DNA from: Elusimicrobiota bacterium
Lineage (GTDB): Bacteria > Elusimicrobiota > Elusimicrobia > UBA1565 > UBA9628
Assembly (NCBI GenBank): GCA_027451985.1
Contig: DAIDHS010000007.1
Span: 18,152 to 82,151 of the forward strand
Length of the DNA: 64,000 bases
Direction of reading: 5' to 3'
The notes beneath the pieces were generated by a model. The model worked only from the letters and a program-made list of their open reading frames with translations. It searched no databases and was not told the DNA's origin. This document shows, piece after piece, positions 58,721-64,000 of this stretch (position 1 is its first letter; each line of letters starts with the position of its first letter). The position numbers and the translations under genes were made by a program.

Positions 58721-59668
58721 TTACGCCTGGAAGGGCAACGCGTCGTCCGCCTTCAGGCGCAAGCCGTTCAAGAACTCGGCGGCGGCCAGCGGCTTTTTTC
58801 CTTCGGGGCAGACGGTGCGGAGCCACAAGCAAGCGTCACGGCATTGTATCAAAACGCCCCCGTCGCGTCCAACGCGCGCCACCGTGCCGGGCAGACCCAC
58901 CTTGGGCGAGTTTTCCTCGAGTTCCGCGCTCAAGACGGAGAGCTTCATCTCGCCCTTGGGCAGGCGCAAAACCACGAAGGCCCGCGGCCAAAGGCAGAAC
59001 CCCCGCACCTTGCCGTGGACGGCCCGCGCCGGCTCGTCGAAGGAAAAGCGGCCGTCCTCCTTGCGCAAGAGCGGCGCCAGGCTCGCCTCGCCTTGCTGCG
59101 GCTCTCGGCGCACGGCGCCGCGTTCCAAGTCCGCCAGGGCCTCGCGCACCAAGCCCACGCCGAGGTTCGTCAAGCGCTCCAGAAGCTCCGCCGCGTTTTC
59201 CTCGGGGCCGATGGCCGTCTCCTTTTGGGAAAAAATCGGCCCGGTGTCCATGCCCTCGTCGAGCCAGAAGAGCGTCACGCCCGTCTTGGCCTCGCCGCGC
59301 GCCAGGGCCCATTGCACCGGAGCCGCGCCGCGCAGGCGGGGGAGAAGCGAAAAGTGAACGTTGAGGCAGCCTAGGCGGAAGGCGCCGAGCACGTCCTGTT
59401 TAAGGATTCTTCCGTAAGCCACGACCACGGCCAAGTCCGCGCCGAGGGATTTGATCTCCGCGGCGGCCAAGGAAGGCTTTTCCGGATCCAGGACGGGGAG
59501 GCCCAGCTCCAAGGCCCGCGCCTTGACGGGCGACGGCTTGGAACTCAACCCGCGTCCGGCGGGCCTGTCCGGCTGCGTCACGACCGCGGCGACGCGTCCT
59601 TTCTCGGCCGCCAGAATATCCAAAAAGGGGACGGCGGAAGCGGGCGTTCCGAAAAAGACGATCCTCAT
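58721..59668 (-). CDS. fmt: Methionyl-tRNA formyltransferase
   Basis: 315 residues. Motifs: RIVFFGTPASAVPFLDILA, VVTQPDRPAGRGL, VVVAYGRILKQDVL, LNVHFSLLPRLRGAAPVQWALARGEAKTGVTLFWLDEGMDTGPIF (catalytic Asn-His and Asp), and a C-terminal OB-like domain. Formylates initiator Met-tRNA. def lies 22 bases upstream; Fmt and Def act on opposite ends of the same cycle. Confidence 0.97.
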   Translation of the reverse strand: MRIVFFGTPASAVPFLDILAAEKGRVAAVVTQPDRPAGRGLSSKPSPVKARALELGLPVLDPEKPSLAAAEIKSLGADLAVVVAYGRILKQDVLGAFRLGCLNVHFSLLPRLRGAAPVQWALARGEAKTGVTLFWLDEGMDTGPIFSQKETAIGPEENAAELLERLTNLGVGLVREALADLERGAVRREPQQGEASLAPLLRKEDGRFSFDEPARAVHGKVRGFCLWPRAFVVLRLPKGEMKLSVLSAELEENSPKVGLPGTVARVGRDGGVLIQCRDACLWLRTVCPEGKKPLAAAEFLNGLRLKADDALPFQA

Positions 59669-59690
59669 GATGCTGGGTGGGAACCGGCGC

Positions 59691-60203
59691 TCAGGACCAG
59701 GTCTTCCGCAGGTCCTTGACGATGGCGAGGACCTTGAGCTTGTCGGTGAAGGGCAGGCGGTCTAGAAAGAGCTTGCCGTCCAGGTGATCGATCTCGTGCT
59801 GGAAGGCGCGGGCCAGGAGGCCCTCGCCGGTCATCTCCCAGGGCTCGCCGCGGGCGTCTTGCGCGCGCACGCGCACCTTGGCCGCGCGCTTGACCTTGGC
59901 GTAGACGCCGGGCGCGGAAAGGCAGCCTTCCTCCTCGTCCTGCTCGCCCGCGGCTTGGACGATCTCGGGGTTGATGAGCACCAGGCGCTGGGACTTGCCG
60001 CCGGGCCTGACGTCGATGACGGCCAAACGGATGTTGAGCCCGATTTGCGGCGCGGCCAGGCCCACGCCATGGGCGGCCCGCATGGTGGCCCACATCGAGC
60101 GCAGAAGTCCCGGCAGTTCGGGCCGGATGGCTTGGTAGTCGACGGGCTTGGAGACGGTCTTCAAGACCTTCTCGCCGTGCTTGGTGATGCGCAAAACGGG
60201 CAT
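59691..60203 (-). CDS. def: Peptide deformylase
   Basis: 170 residues. Three PDF motifs: GVGLAAPQIG (residues 44-53), EEGCLSAPGVY (Cys ligand) and QHEIDHLDG (HExxH zinc/iron site). Removes the formyl group from nascent proteins. Start codon overlaps the EIIA stop by one base. Confidence 0.97.
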   Translation of the reverse strand: MPVLRITKHGEKVLKTVSKPVDYQAIRPELPGLLRSMWATMRAAHGVGLAAPQIGLNIRLAVIDVRPGGKSQRLVLINPEIVQAAGEQDEEEGCLSAPGVYAKVKRAAKVRVRAQDARGEPWEMTGEGLLARAFQHEIDHLDGKLFLDRLPFTDKLKVLAIVKDLRKTWS

Positions 60204-60703
60204 CAGCGCGAATCCTCCGCGGCCTTAAGCCGCGCCAGGGCTTCTCGCGCGGATCCCGCGGACGCGATGGCGTCAAGCAGAGGCGGACGCAAAAGCGCCG
60301 CAGCGCTGCGCAAAATCTTCAGGTGCTCGGCGAAAAACTTCCGCTCGTCCGGCGAGAAAAACAGGAAAACTAGCTTGATGGCGGTCTCCGGCTCCTGGGG
60401 CTCCGAGATGCCGCGGGGAACCAGGACCATGCCGGCGCAGGGCGCGGCGAGCCCTTGAAGCCGCGCGTGGGGCAGGCTCAATCCGGTTTCGAGCGTCGTG
60501 CAGATGCCGTCCTCGCGGTTGATGATTTTCTCAATGACGAGGTTTTCGTGCGCCAGGCCGCGGGTGCGGCAGAGATTTTCCACCGCCAGGCGGATGAGCG
60601 CGCACTTGTCCGCGCCCTCGGGGGCCGAAAAAATATTCTCCTCGCGCAGAAGCGGCGCGACGGGTAGAAAACTCTCCAATTTCTTGCCGGTCTCGAAGCT
60701 CAC
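60203..60703 (-). CDS. PTS EIIA (fructose/nitrogen-type) domain protein
   Basis: 166 residues. Phosphoacceptor context GLSLPHARLQGL (His near residue 78) and the surrounding EIIA-Fru/Ntr fold (EKIINREDGICTTLETGLSLPHA, AIKLVFLFFSPDERKFFAEHLKILRSAAALL) are clear. It could be a regulatory PtsN-type phosphorelay protein, as no sugar-permease domains are adjacent. First gene of the long minus-strand housekeeping run. Confidence 0.9.
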   Translation of the reverse strand: MSFETGKKLESFLPVAPLLREENIFSAPEGADKCALIRLAVENLCRTRGLAHENLVIEKIINREDGICTTLETGLSLPHARLQGLAAPCAGMVLVPRGISEPQEPETAIKLVFLFFSPDERKFFAEHLKILRSAAALLRPPLLDAIASAGSAREALARLKAAEDSR

Positions 60704-60804
60704 GCTGAAATTTTCCCATAAGCCTTGTGGGTTGTCAAATAATCCCGCCGGGCGCCGCGGCCCGACCTTGACGAGCGGGCCTAATCCGGTTATCGTTTTT
60801 GTGC

Positions 60805-61563
60805 GTGAGACATCCGTCGCGCGTCTTATGGGGACTTTGGCTGGCGGCGTTCGCCGCCGAGGCCGTAGCCGTCGCCGTATGGTCCGCGCGCCTGCAAAAA
60901 AGCCGCGGACAGATCTCGGTCCTGACCGAGAAATTCTCGCGCGTCAACCGGGAGCGCGCCGCGGCATCCGGGCAAATCAAGGCCCAATCCCAGGAGATGA
61001 AGTTTCTCCAGAGCCTGCCCAACCTCCTGCCCAAGGACAAGGGCTACCTGCGCACCCAGCGCGCCATCGCGGAGGAGGTCGAGGTCCTGCGGCGCAAGCT
61101 CTCCGGGCGCCTGCGCGGGCGGCTCTACGTCGTCGTCGACGCCAAGGCCGAGAAGCTCTACCTGGAGCGGGGCTTCCGCATTCTCATGCAGGCCGACTGC
61201 TCCGTAGGCCGCGGCGAGCTTCTCATCGACAGGAAGACCGGGCGGCGCTGGCGCTTTACGACCCCTTTGGGCGAATTTCACGTCCTGGCCAAGGCCGCCG
61301 ATCCCTTGTGGCGCAAGCCCGATTGGGCCTACGTTGAGGAAGGAAAACCCATACCGCCGCCGGACTCGCCGAAACGCCTGGTCTCGGGAGAATTGGGCGC
61401 CTACCTACTGAGCCTTGGCGACGGATATCTCATCCACGGGGTCAAGGACGAGAAGACCCTGGGCCGTCCGGCCTCGCACGGGTGCGTGCACCTGGGCGCG
61501 GCGCCCTTGAAGCAGCTCTACGAAACGGCGCCCGTGGGCACCCCGGTCTTCATCATCGAATGA
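60805..61563 (+). CDS. L,D-transpeptidase (YkuD family), membrane-anchored
   Basis: 252 residues from GTG 60805; a TTG two codons earlier is possible. N-terminal helix (LWGLWLAAFAAEAVAVAVW), a coiled segment, then YkuD domain with RLYVVVDAKAEKLYLERGF, TPLGEFHV and catalytic ...LIHGVKDEKTLGRPASHGCVHLGAAPLK. The SHGC motif with downstream structure is intact; the usual following Arg of SHGCVR is His here. Cross-links peptidoglycan or attaches proteins. Divergent from EIIA; overlaps the next gene. Confidence 0.9.
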   Translation: MRHPSRVLWGLWLAAFAAEAVAVAVWSARLQKSRGQISVLTEKFSRVNRERAAASGQIKAQSQEMKFLQSLPNLLPKDKGYLRTQRAIAEEVEVLRRKLSGRLRGRLYVVVDAKAEKLYLERGFRILMQADCSVGRGELLIDRKTGRRWRFTTPLGEFHVLAKAADPLWRKPDWAYVEEGKPIPPPDSPKRLVSGELGAYLLSLGDGYLIHGVKDEKTLGRPASHGCVHLGAAPLKQLYETAPVGTPVFIIE

Positions 61564-62414
61564 GCATGGACAAAAACCGAGACAAACCTGAACTCGCCGC
61601 CGGCCGCCTGCGGCGCTTCGCTCCGGCCGCCGCCGCGCTCGTCTTGCTGGCGGCCATCAACGCCCTGCGCGTGCGCCTGAAGTCCTCGGCGCTGGCGAAC
61701 CGCCGCCAAGTCCAAGCCCTGAGCCAAAATCTCGACGACGCCCAGGATGCGCTGGCCGACGAGCAGTCCCTGCTCGACTTGAAAAAAGACGAGCTCTCCC
61801 ACGCCAAGTCCGCGGTCTTGAACCTCACCCGCTCGCGGCAGGCGCTCTACGAAAGCGGCTTCGAACTTCAGGAGCAGGAGCGCATCCTGCAAAAGCAGTG
61901 GGAGATGCTCAGCACCTATCTGCAAATCGACACCGCCTCGGGCAAGATTTCCGTGATGCGCTCCGGGCAGGCGCTGGAGACCTACCCCATCCACGACTTT
62001 CCGCCGCGCGCCTTCGGGAGAGAGGCGGCGCCGCTGCCGCGCATCGTGCGCATCGTCTCCAAGGAGCGCTACGCCGCTCCGGAGCGGGGCAAGTCCGAGG
62101 AGGTCAACGGCCACCTGGAGTGGCAGCCGCCCCAAGTCGGAACCTCGGCGCGCGCCAACGCCCTAGGCGAGTTCGTCATGTTCACCAACTCCGCGCTCAT
62201 CCTGCACGGCCCGCCCAAGAGCGCCAAGGATCACGCCGCCTATCCCCATTATTGCCTGGGGCTCTCCTGGCCCGTGGCGCGGAGGATCTACAAGGAAAGC
62301 TTCATCGGGGAGAAAATCTGGATCGCCGACCGGTCGGCGCCGAAAACTCCGGCAAAGGCCAAGAAGCGCCGCGCGACCGCGCGCGTCCGGCGACGGCTGC
62401 GAAGGCGCCGTTGA
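61560..62414 (+). CDS. L,D-transpeptidase-like protein with altered active site
   Basis: 284 residues from ATG 61560, overlapping the upstream stop. N-terminal helix (APAAAALVLLAAINAL), coiled coil around residues 35-105 (LSQNLDDAQDALADEQSLLDLKK) and a C-terminal YkuD-like region, LEWQPPQVGTSARANALGEFVMFTNSALILHGPPKSAKDHAAYPHYCLGLSW. The catalytic SHGC is PHYC, so His-x-Cys remains but Ser and Gly are lost. May be an inactive partner of the upstream enzyme or a diverged catalyst. Confidence 0.65.
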   Translation: MSMDKNRDKPELAAGRLRRFAPAAAALVLLAAINALRVRLKSSALANRRQVQALSQNLDDAQDALADEQSLLDLKKDELSHAKSAVLNLTRSRQALYESGFELQEQERILQKQWEMLSTYLQIDTASGKISVMRSGQALETYPIHDFPPRAFGREAAPLPRIVRIVSKERYAAPERGKSEEVNGHLEWQPPQVGTSARANALGEFVMFTNSALILHGPPKSAKDHAAYPHYCLGLSWPVARRIYKESFIGEKIWIADRSAPKTPAKAKKRRATARVRRRLRRRR

Positions 62415-62446
62415 CGCAGCTTTTCGGATCCGCGCGAAGACTTGTG

Positions 62447-62452
62447 TAAAAT
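62447..62452 (+). promoter_or_regulatory. -10 element of hemD (TAAAAT, 6 bases before ATG)
   Basis: TAAAAT-N6-ATG without Shine-Dalgarno. Same spacing as at 26926, 44271 and 50921. Confidence 0.5.
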
Positions 62453-62458
62453 GAGCCC

Positions 62459-63232
62459 ATGCCTGCCCTAGCCGCGCGGCCCCTGGTCTTTCTCGCCCGC
62501 GCCCCGGAAAAAACCACCGAATTGGCGCGATCTCTCGAACACGGCGGTCTCGAAGCGCTCTCCGCGCCCGTCATCCGCGCGGCGCCGCCCGCGTCCTGGC
62601 GCGGCCTCGACGCCGCCCTGCGCGGTTGGAAAAACTTCGACGCCGCGGCGTTTTCCAGCGCCAACGCGGTGGACGCTTTTTTCATGCGCGCGCGGCGGCT
62701 GCGCCTAGAAAAACCAAAAGCTCCCGCGCTGACGCTGGCGGTCGGACCCGCGACGGCGCGGGCCTTGGCGCGTTTCGGCTGGCGATCGGACTTGGTTCCG
62801 GACAGCCCCGGCGGCCGCAATCTGGCGCGCGCGGCCGGAACCGTCCGCGGCCTGCGCGTCCTGGTCCCGCGCGCCAAGGGAGGGAAAGACGATCTCATCC
62901 GGGGCCTGCGCGCCAAAGGCGCCCGCGTCAAGGCGGTGGAGGCCTATCGCACCGTGGCCGACCGCAGCCATGCGGCGGATCTTCGGCGCCTGGCGCTAAA
63001 CGGCAAAATCGCAGCCGCGGCGTTTTTTTCCGGCTCGGCCGTGCGCGCCTTCCGGGCCCAAATCGGGACCGCCGCCTGGAGCCGCCTGCGCCGCGGCTGC
63101 CTCTTTGCCGCCTTGGGCCCCACCGCCTCCCAAGCCCTGCGCGCCGCCGGAGCGCGCGGCGTCCTGCAAGCCCCGCGCTCCGATCCCAAGGCGCTGGCGC
63201 GGCTCATCGCGCGCGCGCTTAAAACCCCATGA
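62459..63232 (+). CDS. hemD: Uroporphyrinogen-III synthase
   Basis: 257 residues. HemD fold features: N-terminal FLARAPEKTTELARSLEHGGLEALSAPVI, AAFSSANAVDAFFMRAR, LAVGPATARALARFG, VLVPRAKGGKDDLIRGLRAKGARVKAVEAYRTV, AAFFSGSAVRAFRAQ and FAALGPTASQALRAAG. It cyclises hydroxymethylbilane to uroporphyrinogen III in tetrapyrrole synthesis. Rest of the haem pathway is not adjacent. Overlaps the next gene (ATGA). Haem supply relates to the DUF3445 protein at 36.7 kb. Confidence 0.85.
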   Translation: MPALAARPLVFLARAPEKTTELARSLEHGGLEALSAPVIRAAPPASWRGLDAALRGWKNFDAAAFSSANAVDAFFMRARRLRLEKPKAPALTLAVGPATARALARFGWRSDLVPDSPGGRNLARAAGTVRGLRVLVPRAKGGKDDLIRGLRAKGARVKAVEAYRTVADRSHAADLRRLALNGKIAAAAFFSGSAVRAFRAQIGTAAWSRLRRGCLFAALGPTASQALRAAGARGVLQAPRSDPKALARLIARALKTP

Positions 63233-64000
63233 ACCCCGAACCCTTCGCCCGCGTCATCGACCGGGCTCTCGAGGCGGGCGGAGCCATTCTGCGCCGGCGC
63301 TTCGGCCGCGTGCGCGCGCGCTACAAGGGCCGGGCCAACCCGCTGACCCAGGCCGATCTGGAAAGCCAAAAAACCGTTCTCGGAATCATTCATCGGGCGT
63401 TCCCGAGCCACGACTGGCTCGCGGAGGAAAAAAGCCGGCGCCAAAGCGGCTCGGATTTTCTCTGGATCGTGGATCCCTTGGACGGCACGGTCAACTACGC
63501 CCACGGCTACCCCATCTCCTCGGTCTCCATCGCCGTTCTGCACCGCGGCCGGCTGCTGGCCGCGGGGGTACACGATCCGTTCCGCCGGGAAAGCTTCACC
63601 GCGCAAGCCGGGCGCGGCGCGCGCTTGAACGGCCGGCCCATGCGCGTCTCCAAGGTCCGGCGCCTCGCTCAATCTCTCGTGGTCACGGGCTTTCCTTATG
63701 ATCGGGCGCAGAGGGCCGCTTTCTACGCCGATGTGGTGCGGACGTTCCTGCCGCGCTGCCACGACATCCGGCGCAGCGGCTCGGCCGCGCTCGACATGGC
63801 CTGGATCGCGGCCGGGCGCTCGGACGGCTATTGGGAGTGGAGCCTGGGGCCCTGGGACGTCGCGGCCGGAATTCTTTTGGTCCAAGAGGCGGGGGGCAAG
63901 ACCACGGATTTTTCCGGCCGCGCGCTTGAAGAGCCTTCGCAATTCGGCCCCCAGACCATGGCCTCCAACGGCCTCATCCACGGCCAGAGGCTCAAGCTCC
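63229..64000 (+). CDS. Inositol monophosphatase family protein, 3' truncated by window edge
   Basis: At least 257 residues from ATG 63229, running out of the window. Family motifs: LAEEKS (metal Glu), WIVDPLDGTVNYAHGYP (D-P-L-D-G-T signature), and C-terminal GSAALDMAWIAAGRSDGYWEWSLGPWDVAAG with the second Asp. Likely a phosphatase of inositol-1-P or a related sugar phosphate (SuhB type). ATG overlaps the hemD stop. Confidence 0.9.
   Translation, partial: MNPEPFARVIDRALEAGGAILRRRFGRVRARYKGRANPLTQADLESQKTVLGIIHRAFPSHDWLAEEKSRRQSGSDFLWIVDPLDGTVNYAHGYPISSVSIAVLHRGRLLAAGVHDPFRRESFTAQAGRGARLNGRPMRVSKVRRLAQSLVVTGFPYDRAQRAAFYADVVRTFLPRCHDIRRSGSAALDMAWIAAGRSDGYWEWSLGPWDVAAGILLVQEAGGKTTDFSGRALEEPSQFGPQTMASNGLIHGQRLKL

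Noticed and set aside
57604..59364. 586-codon plus-strand frame through rpe, PASTA and fmt
   Set aside because: Antisense to three confidently identified genes; an artefact of high GC.
62944..63981. 345-codon minus-strand frame
   Set aside because: Antisense to hemD end and the inositol-monophosphatase gene, which has clear catalytic motifs.

Overview
The window looks like chromosomal DNA of a GC-rich Gram-negative bacterium. Outer-membrane logic is everywhere: two TolC-type channels, a MacA/MacB exporter, an RND pump, Lgt, several lipobox lipoproteins, a GT9 heptosyltransferase-like enzyme and YkuD enzymes. Acetate kinase next to an FNR-type regulator and a perfect FNR box point to an anaerobic or facultative, fermentative life. 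The mix of GldG-like protein, many GT-C/TPR membrane proteins and short leaderless-looking promoters suggests an under-cultivated phylum (Elusimicrobiota is my guess, low confidence; no rRNA is present to test it).

Layout. 1-11.5 kb: the 3' part of a gliding-type ABC auxiliary gene, a DUF4340 gene and lgt, then secreted proteins, a cupin, a DnaQ-like exonuclease, a lipoprotein and a GT9 transferase. 11.5-18.7 kb (minus strand): one long operon reading ECF sigma factor, zinc-finger anti-sigma, CpxP/Spy-like protein, TolC, MacA, MacB and a hyaluronan-synthase-like GT2. 18.7-20.4 kb: a divergent Sel1-repeat protein and a CsgG-like lipoprotein. 20.4-25.5 kb (minus): TetR, TolC and RND pump with no adaptor gene. 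25.6-25.8 kb: tRNA-Lys and tRNA-Glu.

25.75-33.74 kb is an integrated island bounded by a 51-bp perfect direct repeat of the tRNA-Glu 3' end. It carries a tyrosine integrase, an HTH/nucleotidyltransferase pair, an excisionase-like protein, a MerR-like protein, two striking inverted-repeat blocks and a cargo pair (GT-C transferase plus SGNH/TPR protein).

33.9-44.3 kb: secreted and TPR proteins, tRNA-His, a tightly overlapping cassette (DUF5674, small helical protein, DUF3445 haem enzyme, acetate kinase), a universal stress protein, an FNR-like regulator, and a small secreted Cys-rich peptide gene with its own FNR box and terminator. A decayed ParE-type toxin locus and nucleoside salvage genes (upp, a lipoprotein, pyrimidine-nucleoside phosphorylase) follow.

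44.3-50.0 kb: a very dense CTAG-rich palindrome array, a membrane-tethered winged-helix protein and a 2.43-kb tandem duplication of a GT-C/TPR gene. 50.0-54.4 kb: purine nucleoside phosphorylase, split transketolase and another GT-C protein; together with upp and the pyrimidine phosphorylase they could feed nucleoside pentose into central metabolism. 54.4-60.7 kb (minus): a housekeeping run, EIIA, def, fmt, PASTA, rpe, rpsP, KH protein, trmD, rplS, rnhB and yraN, without rimM. 60.8-64 kb: two YkuD-like proteins, hemD and a 3'-truncated inositol-monophosphatase-family gene.

The most unusual items are the FNR-box-controlled CX5C peptide, the CTAG array upstream of the pyrimidine phosphorylase, the island's inverted/direct repeat triplets, and recurrent TANNNT-N6-start promoters that imply leaderless mRNAs.
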